Position numbers and translations under genes: made by a program. A stretch of 32,192 bases of DNA, taken from Mycobacteriaceae bacterium 1482268.1. Lineage in GTDB: Bacteria > Actinomycetota > Actinomycetes > Mycobacteriales > Mycobacteriaceae. This document shows, in pieces, positions 25,848 through 32,192 of the stretch (its first letter is position 1; every line of letters begins with the position of its first letter). Below the pieces are notes generated by a model, which was not told the DNA's origin, made no database searches, and worked only from the letters and a program-made list of their open reading frames with translations. The stretch spans positions 1 through 32,192 of the forward strand of contig LZSH01000204.1 in assembly GCA_001665255.1 (NCBI GenBank), written 5' to 3'.

Positions 25848-27419
25848 CTATCCGCGCTCGTAGAAAGCTCGGACCGTGTCGATCGTGTCGGCCTCGGCGG
25901 GGCTCTTGTCGTCCCGGTAGCGCAGCACGCGCGCAAACCGAAGCGCCATTCCGCCGGGATAGCGCGATGACGTCTGCACGCCGTCGAATGCGATCTCCAC
26001 GACCTGTTCGGGACGGACCGTGACCACCCAGCCGTCGGTCGGTCCGTCTGCCAGTTCGGTGAACCGGGCTGTCTGCCAGTCGAGCATTGCGTCGGTCATG
26101 CCTTTGAACGTCTTGCCCAACATGACGAACCCGCCCGTCGCGGGATCGCGGGCGCCGAGGTGGATGTTGGACAGCTTGCCGGTGCGGCGGCCCGAACCCC
26201 ATTCGACGGCCAGCACGACAAGGTCGAGGGTGTGGACCGGTTTCACCTTCAGCCAGCCGGCGCCACGTCGCCCCGCCTCGTAGGGTGCGCCTAAAGACTT
26301 GGCCATCACACCTTCGTGTCCGGCGGCCAGCGTCGTGTCCAAGAAGCGTTGGGCTGCAACCGGATCGGTGGTGAGCAGACGATCGACGCGCTGAAGCGGC
26401 GGCACGATGGCGTCGAGCGTGGACAACCGCTCGCGGGTCGGTTCGTCGATCACATCTGCGCCGTCGATGTGCAAGACGTCGAAGAAGAACACCGATAGCG
26501 GCTGCGCCGCACGGGCGGCGGCGATGTCGACGGTGCGGTCTTTCGCACCGCGGCCGCCGCCACGACCAAACCGCGACGCCGTGACCTGAAATCGGTGCGG
26601 CCGTCCGTCGGAACGCAGGGCGATTGCCTCGCCATCGGCGATCAGATCCGTCACGGGAAGCGCGAGTGTCGCCTCGACGACCTCGGGGAGGCGTGCGGTG
26701 ACATCGTCGAGGCTCCGCGTGTAGATCGACACCTCGTCGCCCGACCGGTGGATCTGCACACGTGCCCCGTCGAGCTTGGCCTCGAAAACGGCCTCGCCGC
26801 CGAGGCGTTCGAGAGCTTCGCCGACCCCGGTTGCGGTCTGCGCCAGCATCGGGCCGACTGGCTGACCCACGCGGAGAGTGAATTCCGACAGCGCCGTCTC
26901 GCCGCCGGAGAGTGCGGCCGCCGCGACCGCGGGCAGGTCGCCACCCAACATCGCGGCCCGCCGGACGGCAGGAGCCGACACTCCGGCGGCCTTCGCGACG
27001 GCGTCTGTCATGACGCCCGCCAGCGCGCCCTGGCGCAACTCGCCGCTGAGGAGGCGGCGCAGGAACGTCTGCTCGACCTCGGTCGCCGCGGCGAACAGGT
27101 CGGCGACGAGTTCGGCTCGGCGCGCCTGCGAACCCTTGCCCGCGACCGCCCCAATCTCGGTGAACGCCGCATCGACGGCGGTGACCGTCAGCGTCGGTTG
27201 ATGCACCGGCGCCGGCAGCGACCGGAGTGCAGCCCACCCGACGCCGATCTGGCGCTGCGGCAGGTCACCCGACAACCACGAGACGACGACCGCGACCAGC
27301 CTTGCGTCGCCGCGTTTCGCGGCCGCGGCCAGCAGGTCGGCGATCCGCGCGATCTTCGCCAACCGTGCCGATGACGCGCCCACCTCCGCCGATGCGGTAG
27401 CGACGTCGACCAGCAGCAT
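25848..27419 (-). CDS. ligB: ATP-dependent DNA ligase LigB
   Basis: The product has 523 residues. K215 in EAKLDGAR is the adenylated lysine (motif I). [28 protein letters not shown] and GWLKVKP are the further nucleotidyltransferase motifs. The OB domain follows ([14 protein letters not shown]...[12 protein letters not shown]). From memory the sequence is close to Mycobacterium tuberculosis LigB throughout, including the N-terminal DNA-binding domain. It joins nicked DNA with ATP; the essential replicative ligase of mycobacteria is the NAD-dependent LigA, so this one is accessory. The ATG at 27419 gives the family N-terminus MLLVDVA. It lies 38 bases downstream of the molybdoenzyme gene on the same strand, so co-transcription is possible. 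Confidence 0.95.
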   Translation of the reverse strand: MLLVDVATASAEVGASSARLAKIARIADLLAAAAKRGDARLVAVVVSWLSGDLPQRQIGVGWAALRSLPAPVHQPTLTVTAVDAAFTEIGAVAGKGSQARRAELVADLFAAATEVEQTFLRRLLSGELRQGALAGVMTDAVAKAAGVSAPAVRRAAMLGGDLPAVAAAALSGGETALSEFTLRVGQPVGPMLAQTATGVGEALERLGGEAVFEAKLDGARVQIHRSGDEVSIYTRSLDDVTARLPEVVEATLALPVTDLIADGEAIALRSDGRPHRFQVTASRFGRGGGRGAKDRTVDIAAARAAQPLSVFFFDVLHIDGADVIDEPTRERLSTLDAIVPPLQRVDRLLTTDPVAAQRFLDTTLAAGHEGVMAKSLGAPYEAGRRGAGWLKVKPVHTLDLVVLAVEWGSGRRTGKLSNIHLGARDPATGGFVMLGKTFKGMTDAMLDWQTARFTELADGPTDGWVVTVRPEQVVEIAFDGVQTSSRYPGGMALRFARVLRYRDDKSPAEADTIDTVRAFYERG

Positions 27420-27457
27420 GTCCCCACCCTGTCACGGGGTGCCGACATCGCGGCGAG

Positions 27458-28987
27458 TTATGTGACGGCGAAGGTCACCGAGTGCCAGCCGGTGGCACCA
27501 TCGGGCACGGGATCGGCCCGTTGTTCGGTCTGCGCTGCGCCGGTGTTGTCGGTGGCGCGCACCGTGATCGTGTGCGAGCCAAGGGTATCGGCCTGCCACG
27601 GGAAGCTCCACAGGCGCCACGTGTCGTTCGAGTAAGCCGCTCCCAATTGCGCTGGCCGCCACGGACCGTCATCGATACGCACCTCGACCGTCTTGACGCC
27701 ACGGTTCTGCGCCCACGCCACTCCGCCGAAGGTCACCGGCCCGCGGGCGACGTCGTCGCCGCTGCGCGGCACATCGATGCGCGATTCCGTCTTGATCGGC
27801 CCGCGCGGTGACCAGCCGAGCTTCGTCCAGTACGCCTGGGCGGTATCGAACCGGGTGAGTTCGAGGTCGACGACCCACTTCGTCGCCGATACGTACCCAT
27901 AGAGGCCCGGCACCACAAGGCGCGCGGGATAACCGTGTTCGGTGGGCAGCGGCTGGCCGTTCATGGCGATCGCGAGCAGTGCATCGCGTCCGTCGGTCAG
28001 CGCCTCTACCGGCGTTCCGGCGGTGAACCCGTCGCTGGAGGTCGACAGCACCATGTCGGCGTCGGGCCGGACGCCCGCCTCGGCCAACAGGTCGCGCACT
28101 CGGTAGCCCGTCCAGCTCGCGTTCGAGATGAGCTCTCCGCCAACGGGATTGGATACACAGGTTAGCGTCACGACCTTCTCGACGACTTCGAACCGCTCGA
28201 GATCTTCGAAGCGGTAGGTGACCTCGCGGTCGACCATGCCGTGAATTTTGAGCTGCCAGTCGGCGCGGCTGAGCTGCGGCACGGACAGCGCGGTGTCGAT
28301 GCGGTAGAAATCGGCGTTGCTGGTGACAAATGACGGCAGCGCAACACCTTTCGGCTGCACCGTCGGCGGAATGGGCGGCGCACCGACATCGGCAGCGGGC
28401 AGCGAGAACGCCTCGCGGTCGCCGGCTACCGATGTCCTCGCTCTGGAGACCACGACGCCGATGACACCGGTCAGCGCGCCCCCGGCGAGCAGTCCCAGTG
28501 TCACCAGCGACAGCCGTCGGCCGCGATCGGGGCCGCCGTCGTCGGGATCGGAAGGTTCATCGGTGAGCCGGCCCGAGGTCAACAGGCGCAGGACTGCGAC
28601 ACCACACACGGTGCCGATCACCGTCGGCACAATGTCAGCGATCGACGCGCCCGCGCGGGACAGCACCGCCGCGCAGCCAGCTACACCGGCGACGACGATC
28701 GCCGCGCTGCCGATCGGGAAGCGGCGCCTCTCCAGCGCGCCGGCGACCGCGGCGACGATCGCGATCACGGCCAGCACCAGAATCGACAATGCGAGCTTGT
28801 CGGCCGTGCCGAACGTCGTGATCGCCCATTCCTTCACCGGGCCGGGCGTCAAATCGATGACGGTCGACCCGACCGCGGTGCGCGAGTCGGACTGCGGGCC
28901 GACGAAGGCGGCGAGCAGTTGGGTGACGCCAAGAGCGACCGCAGCCGCGGCGATGCCGGCCGTTGCCCGGATACCGCTCGACGCCAT
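27458..28987 (-). CDS. Membrane-anchored sulfite-oxidase-like molybdopterin oxidoreductase
   Basis: The product has 509 residues. The first 180 contain about five hydrophobic helices (near 8-29, 65-84, 92-110, 115-136 and 160-180). The SUOX-type molybdopterin domain follows, with C277 in VVTLTCVSNPVGG as the molybdenum-ligand Cys. HGYPARLVVPGLYGY and a C-terminal Ig-like dimerisation domain (about 405-509) complete it. The catalytic domain would lie outside the membrane. The substrate is not known; the heme domain of animal sulfite oxidases is absent. ATG 28987 was preferred over an in-frame TTG three codons upstream. It is divergent from the SDR gene. Confidence 0.88.
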   Translation of the reverse strand: MASSGIRATAGIAAAAVALGVTQLLAAFVGPQSDSRTAVGSTVIDLTPGPVKEWAITTFGTADKLALSILVLAVIAIVAAVAGALERRRFPIGSAAIVVAGVAGCAAVLSRAGASIADIVPTVIGTVCGVAVLRLLTSGRLTDEPSDPDDGGPDRGRRLSLVTLGLLAGGALTGVIGVVVSRARTSVAGDREAFSLPAADVGAPPIPPTVQPKGVALPSFVTSNADFYRIDTALSVPQLSRADWQLKIHGMVDREVTYRFEDLERFEVVEKVVTLTCVSNPVGGELISNASWTGYRVRDLLAEAGVRPDADMVLSTSSDGFTAGTPVEALTDGRDALLAIAMNGQPLPTEHGYPARLVVPGLYGYVSATKWVVDLELTRFDTAQAYWTKLGWSPRGPIKTESRIDVPRSGDDVARGPVTFGGVAWAQNRGVKTVEVRIDDGPWRPAQLGAAYSNDTWRLWSFPWQADTLGSHTITVRATDNTGAAQTEQRADPVPDGATGWHSVTFAVT

Positions 28988-29085
28988 GCTGGCCAAGGTA
29001 CCGATCCGGCCACCCGAAAGGTTTACCGGAAAGCGACGTCGGTAGGTTGCTTTACGAATCGAGCACTTTTTGGAAAGGGAGCCAG

Positions 29086-29853
29086 ATGGAGATCGCGGGG
29101 AAGAAGGCCGTCATCGTCGGCGGGGCGTCCGGATTCGGCAAGGCGACAGCCGAGGCGCTGGCCCAGCGCGGAGCCAGCGTAGCGATCCTGGACCGGCCGC
29201 AGTCGAAGGGCAAAGAGGTCGCCGACGCGATCGGCGGCGCCTTCCACGAGGTGGACGTCACCGATTTCGAGGGCACCGAGAAGGTCCTGAACGAGGCCAT
29301 CGACGCGCTCGGCGGCCTGCACATCGCCGTGACCACTGCGGGTGGCGGCAAGGGCGAGCGCACCATCAGCAAGGAGGGCCCGCACAGCCTGGACTCCTTC
29401 CGCAAGGGCATCGACCTCAACCTCATCGGCACCTTCAACGTAAGCCGGTTGGCTGCCTGGGCGATGAGCAAGAACGATCCGGTCGACGACGAGGCCGAAG
29501 AACGCGGCGTCATCATCAACACCGCGTCGATCGCGGCGTTCGAGGGGCAGATCGGGCAGGTCGCCTACACGGCATCCAAGGCCGCCATCGCCGGGATGTG
29601 CCTGACCATGGCGCGCGATCTCGGCAGCCTCGGCATCCGGGTGCTGGCTATCGCGCCGAGCCTGTTCGCCACCGGATTGACCGAGGGCATCCCCGACGAG
29701 TTCGCCCAGGTGCTGACCAAGGACGCGGCGTTCCCGAAGCGGCTCGGCAAGCCGGAGGAGTACGCGAAGCTGGCGGTCGCCATCGTGGAAAACGCGATGC
29801 TCAACGGGCAGTGCCTGCGACTGGACGGCGGCCAGCGCTTCGCACCCAAGTAA
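29086..29853 (+). CDS. SDR, 3-hydroxyacyl-CoA dehydrogenase type II (HSD10)-like
   Basis: The product has 255 residues. VGGASGFGKAT holds the NAD-binding GxxxGxG (12-18), D36 indicates NAD preference, and S148, Y161 and K165 form the catalytic set (YTASK) with N112 in LNLIGTFN. PSLFATGLTEGIP...FPKRLGKPEEYAKL and RLDGGQRF match HSD10/FabG-like type II 3-hydroxyacyl-CoA dehydrogenases. A beta-oxidation role is likely; related enzymes also accept hydroxysteroids. The ATG at 29086 has GGAAAGGGAG upstream. It is followed by a strong hairpin and a same-strand kinase gene. Confidence 0.9.
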   Translation: MEIAGKKAVIVGGASGFGKATAEALAQRGASVAILDRPQSKGKEVADAIGGAFHEVDVTDFEGTEKVLNEAIDALGGLHIAVTTAGGGKGERTISKEGPHSLDSFRKGIDLNLIGTFNVSRLAAWAMSKNDPVDDEAEERGVIINTASIAAFEGQIGQVAYTASKAAIAGMCLTMARDLGSLGIRVLAIAPSLFATGLTEGIPDEFAQVLTKDAAFPKRLGKPEEYAKLAVAIVENAMLNGQCLRLDGGQRFAPK

Positions 29854-29864
29854 ACGGCAGATTG

Positions 29865-29901
29865 GGCGTGGTCGGTTGCGCTGAGCGCAACTGACCACGC
29901 C
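29865..29901. repeat. Intergenic hairpin element, copy 2 (possible terminator)
   Basis: GGCGTGGTC-GGTTGCGC (29865-29881) pairs with GCGCAACT-GACCACGCC (29885-29901) around the triloop TGA, with one G-T pair in 17. It lies 12 bases after the SDR stop. No T-run follows. The tail CACGCCGAAATCGC is shared with the element at 18717-18765. Confidence 0.75.
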
Positions 29902-29934
29902 GAAATCGCAGAGCGTGAGCTGCTGCCTGACACG

Positions 29935-31011
29935 ATGTCACCCATGCCCGATGATGCGCAGTCGCTGCCGACGCTCAGTGACACCGACCAGTCCGCACTG
30001 CAGCGGTGGGTGAGACAACAGGGAATCGGCTCGACCATTACCGACGTCGAGCCGCTGACCGGCGGTACCCAGAACATCGTGGTGCGAGTACATGTCGACG
30101 GCAGGCCGATGGTGCTGCGGCGACCTCCGCTGCATCCTCGGCCCACCAGTGACAAGACGATGCTGCGGGAGATCGCGGCGCTGCGCACCCTCGCGGGCAC
30201 CAATGTCCCGCACCCCGGTTTCATCGCCGGCTGTGAAGACCTCGACGTGCTTGGCGTCGTGTTCTATCTGATGGAGGAGATCGACGGCTTCAACCCGGGC
30301 AGCGACATGTCCGAGGCATACGTTCGCGACGAGCGGATGCGACACGATGTGGGCCTGTCCTACGCGGCGAGCCTCGCGCAACTGGGCAACGCCGCTTGGG
30401 AGGGCAAGCCCCTCGCTGAGCTGAGACGGCCGGGATCCTTTGTGGCGCGCCAGGTTCCCCAGTTTCTGCGGTTGCTCGAAAGCTACCGGCACGACCGCTA
30501 CGACCCTGAATCACTTGCCGTCGCCGACCTCGCGGAATGGTTGCAGGTCAATGTCCCGCCCGACAGCGAACCGGGGATCATGCACGGCGACCCGCATCTG
30601 AGCAATGTGCTGTTACGCCGCGACAAGCCAGAGTTGGCGGCGTTCGTCGACTGGGAGATGTGCACCGTCGGCGACCCGCTCCTGGACCTCGGCTGGATGC
30701 TGATCTGCTGGCCGCTGGACACCAACGCGATAACCGCAGGCGCTCAGCTGGGGGCCCTCGGCGGTCTGGCGACCCGTCGGGAATTGTTGGAGGCTTACTG
30801 GGCCGCGGGCGGACGCGAGACGCCGCGGCTGGATTGGTACGTCGCGATGGCCTGCTTCAAGCTCGGCGTGGTGATCGAGGGCACCTGGTCGCGCTATTTG
30901 ATGGGCAAGGCGAGCCGAGAGGCAGGCGAAGCCCTCCATGCCAACGCCCAGAACCTGATCCATATGGGGACCCGAGTTGCCAAGGGCGACAGCCCGTTTC
31001 AGCTGGATTAG
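29935..31011 (+). CDS. APH-fold phosphotransferase family protein
   Basis: The product has 358 residues. LTGGTQNIVVRV (about 41-52) is the glycine-rich ATP loop and MVLRRPP the lysine/arginine strand that follows. IMHGDPHLSNVLL is the catalytic loop, and AAFVDWEM provides the metal-binding Asp. This matches the phosphotransferase family often encoded beside acyl-CoA dehydrogenase and SDR genes in mycobacteria. The phosphorylated substrate is unknown. It is only distantly related to the kinase at 16252-17307. ATG 29935 and ATG 29944 are both possible and no strong ribosome-binding site separates them. It follows the SDR gene beyond a hairpin, so it may be a separate transcript. Confidence 0.85.
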   Translation: MSPMPDDAQSLPTLSDTDQSALQRWVRQQGIGSTITDVEPLTGGTQNIVVRVHVDGRPMVLRRPPLHPRPTSDKTMLREIAALRTLAGTNVPHPGFIAGCEDLDVLGVVFYLMEEIDGFNPGSDMSEAYVRDERMRHDVGLSYAASLAQLGNAAWEGKPLAELRRPGSFVARQVPQFLRLLESYRHDRYDPESLAVADLAEWLQVNVPPDSEPGIMHGDPHLSNVLLRRDKPELAAFVDWEMCTVGDPLLDLGWMLICWPLDTNAITAGAQLGALGGLATRRELLEAYWAAGGRETPRLDWYVAMACFKLGVVIEGTWSRYLMGKASREAGEALHANAQNLIHMGTRVAKGDSPFQLD

Positions 31012-31126
31012 CGGTAGGCGTCGATCCCGAGCCGGCGGCGGCGAGGAAGGCCGCATCCCACCAATTCATTAATCGATATCGTGCCTGTCCGCACGGTCGA
31101 CGCCGTGCCCGCCCCGAGCGCTTCAG

Positions 31127-31522
31127 CTAGCTGCTGACCCGTTCGTGTGCGGTGAGCAACAGGTGGTCGGCCCGCGCGCGGACGCCGGCCGGGATGTTCA
31201 GCTGGCTGGTGAAGTCCTCGATGATCTGCCCGACCAGCTTGCGTAGCTTGGTGTTTGTCTCTTGCGAACGCCAGACCATGATGTCGAACGCATGCTCGGC
31301 GGAGATGCCGTACACGGCCATCAACACGCCTTTCGCCTGTTCGATTTGCGATCGATGCCTCGTGAAGTCGGCGATCGCTGCATCGACGGCCTTATCGTTG
31401 GCGATCTCGTTCGGGCTAATCGCGATTGTTTCGTCTCTGTCGGCGCTGCAATTTTTCAACGCACCCACCCCACCGGTGCCTACCTGCGGACAAGTAGGGA
31501 GAGGATCCCACTTTGGGGCCAT
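31127..31522 (-). CDS. ANTAR-domain protein
   Basis: The product has 131 residues from ATG 31522. RHRSQIEQAKGVLMAVYGISAEHAFDIM, then a Ser-Gln and KLRKLVGQII, is the three-helix ANTAR RNA-binding domain, whose members act as antiterminators by binding paired hairpins in nascent RNA. The visible N-terminal part (about 50 residues) carries no GAF or receiver domain, so the sensing partner is elsewhere or lost. The start is uncertain: ATG 31558 and GTG 31468 are in frame, and none has a convincing ribosome-binding site. It is divergent from the attenuator-controlled LeuA-domain gene, which is tempting, but no dual-hairpin ANTAR target was identified there. Confidence 0.75.
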   Translation of the reverse strand: MAPKWDPLPTCPQVGTGGVGALKNCSADRDETIAISPNEIANDKAVDAAIADFTRHRSQIEQAKGVLMAVYGISAEHAFDIMVWRSQETNTKLRKLVGQIIEDFTSQLNIPAGVRARADHLLLTAHERVSS

Positions 31523-31575
31523 GCAGACAGTGCGCCCAGCGAACAATCGACGACGCATCAGTCCCAAAAACGAAG

Positions 31576-31605
31576 TTGGCGGGTTCGCGGAACAGCGGCT
31601 AGCAT
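31576..31605 (+). promoter_or_regulatory. Promoter of the attenuated LeuA-domain transcript
   Basis: TTGGCG (31576-31581), an 18-base spacer and TAGCAT (31600-31605) fit a sigma-A-type promoter. The expected transcription start is about 31612-31613, at the GTG of the leader peptide, so the leader peptide would be translated from a leaderless RNA as is common in mycobacteria. Confidence 0.55.
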
Positions 31606-31612
31606 TCGTGAC

Positions 31613-31654
31613 GTGCCGAGACGACTCGTAGTAGCAATCCCCAGCGGGGTCTGA
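31613..31654 (+). CDS. Leader peptide with branched-chain codons
   Basis: GTG starts a 13-codon frame that reads VPRRLVVAIPSGV and stops at TGA 31652-31654. Five of its 13 codons, CTC, GTA, GTA, ATC and GTC, specify Leu, Val, Val, Ile and Val. It lies directly upstream of mutually exclusive hairpins and a T-run terminator, the classical arrangement of ribosome-mediated attenuation. It would sense charged Leu/Val/Ile tRNA. It has no role expected beyond being translated. Confidence 0.65.
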   Translation: MPRRLVVAIPSGV

Positions 31655-31705
31655 TCCTGACCGACCCCTCGCTGTGGGTCGTTGCTACACCGTCGGTCGC
31701 TTTTT
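31628..31705 (+). promoter_or_regulatory. Transcription attenuator (antiterminator/terminator pair)
   Basis: Antiterminator: GTAGCAA (31631-31637) pairs with TTGCTAC (31682-31688), AGCG (31643-31646) with CGCT (31670-31673), and GGGTC (31647-31651) with GACCC (31663-31667). Terminator: GACCGAC (31659-31665) pairs with GTCGGTC (31692-31698), followed by GC and TTTTT (31701-31705). The two share 31663-31665 and so exclude each other. Stalling at the Leu/Val codons should leave the antiterminator core free to form, while fast translation should favour the terminator. Confidence 0.7.
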
Positions 31706-31726
31706 CCACCGAGAAAAGACCGGCAC

Positions 31727-32192
31727 ATGACATCTCCACCACAATCCGCAACCAGCGCAGCGTCGTCGTCAGCGGCCACAGTCGCGGACTGTTTGTCCGC
31801 ACCGCTGCCGCGCGGCCTGCGCAGTGAGGCAGGTGCGATGGACTGGAATACCTTCGAAACCACGTATGCGCCGACGACAGGTCCGCTGCGGCTGGGACAG
31901 TGGGCCTGCACCGACAAGGAGTGCCCGTCGACGAGGCTGGGCCCGCAACCCCGCAATTACCAAGCCACGCTCGGAATCGGCGACCGGATCTCCACAGCGA
32001 CGGCGTCGGCGTCAGGTCCGGTCGCCGCACTCACCGCAATGCTCCATGACCACGGCATCACCATCGAGATGACGTCGTTTCACCAGCTACCCGCCAACGG
32101 CGAAACGGCGACCTTCATCCGGGGCGGCGACGGCTACCACACCGAGTGGGCGATGGGTGTGGACGAAGACGCGACGCAGTCGGCGCTGCGCG
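31727..32192 (+). CDS. Stand-alone LeuA allosteric-domain protein, 3' truncated by window edge
   Basis: About 155 residues are visible and the frame stays open to the edge. After a 38-residue Ala/Ser-rich lead, WNTFETTYAPTTGPLRLG matches the linker after the barrel of 2-isopropylmalate synthase. ATASASGPVAALTAMLHDHGI, EMTSFHQLPANGETATF and GGDGYHTEWAMGVDEDATQSALR match the C-terminal leucine-binding (LeuA dimer) domain. No catalytic barrel precedes it, so this is a regulatory domain alone. The function is unknown; binding leucine, or pairing with LeuA, is plausible. The ATG at 31727 follows the attenuator terminator by 21 bases. ATG 31838 is an alternative start. Confidence 0.8.
   Translation, partial: MTSPPQSATSAASSSAATVADCLSAPLPRGLRSEAGAMDWNTFETTYAPTTGPLRLGQWACTDKECPSTRLGPQPRNYQATLGIGDRISTATASASGPVAALTAMLHDHGITIEMTSFHQLPANGETATFIRGGDGYHTEWAMGVDEDATQSALR

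Noticed and set aside
25762..27237. A 491-codon open frame overlapping ligB on the same strand
   Set aside because: It is an out-of-frame reading of ligB, Arg-rich and without domains; ligB shows all ligase motifs.
31484..31504. CCTAC...GTAGG stem near the ANTAR gene as a possible ANTAR RNA target
   Set aside because: It is a single short stem without the paired hexaloop hairpins that known ANTAR targets have.

Overview
The window looks like chromosome from a mycobacterium, probably an environmental, fast-growing Mycolicibacterium-type species. The grounds are the GC-rich sequence with frequent GTG starts, a DNA ligase closely matching mycobacterial LigB from memory, two F420-type luciferase-fold oxidoreductases, two P450s, many CoA-dependent lipid-catabolism enzymes and an ANTAR protein. 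No rRNA, tRNA, CRISPR array or transposase was seen. Coding density is high and no gene-free stretch exceeds 300 bases.

Positions 1-22620 form a catabolic block. It starts with a pair of acyl-CoA dehydrogenase subunits (1-1891), an extended SDR (2018-3055) and a convergent thiolase/lipid-transfer-like protein (3052-4197, minus). A divergent molybdopterin oxidoreductase follows (4253-6424). A minus-strand run reads Rieske oxygenase, isochorismatase-fold protein, acyl-CoA synthetase, P450 and class III CoA-transferase (13428 down to 7473). Divergent from it is a tight plus-strand operon of Baeyer-Villiger-type monooxygenase, alpha/beta hydrolase, APH-fold kinase, SnoaL-like protein and F420 oxidoreductase (13526-18718). 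Then come an acyl-CoA carboxyltransferase (minus) and, divergent, a second F420 oxidoreductase plus a second P450. Together these enzymes could activate an acid to its CoA thioester, hydroxylate it, convert a ketone to an ester or lactone, hydrolyse that and beta-oxidise the rest. The substrate cannot be read from the sequence, but an alicyclic, terpenoid-like or steroid-like compound would fit. Four control regions in this block share a 19-bp palindrome or a degenerate form of it (4214, 10005, 13458, 20326), which suggests one local regulon whose regulator lies outside the window.

Between two convergent genes at 6437-7459 sits a 1023-bp unit: a DUF559-type endonuclease-like gene bracketed by two 57-bp imperfect palindromes whose arms are exchanged between the copies. 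It looks like an undescribed gene cassette.

Positions 22677-31011 hold more ordinary genes: a secreted Gly/Pro-rich protein, the cstA-ybdD transporter pair, ligB, a membrane-anchored sulfite-oxidase-like molybdoenzyme, an HSD10-like SDR and an APH-fold kinase. At the right end an ANTAR protein is divergent from a transcription attenuator (31576-31705) with a 13-codon leader peptide rich in branched-chain codons. The attenuator precedes a gene for what appears to be a stand-alone LeuA allosteric domain, cut off by the window edge.
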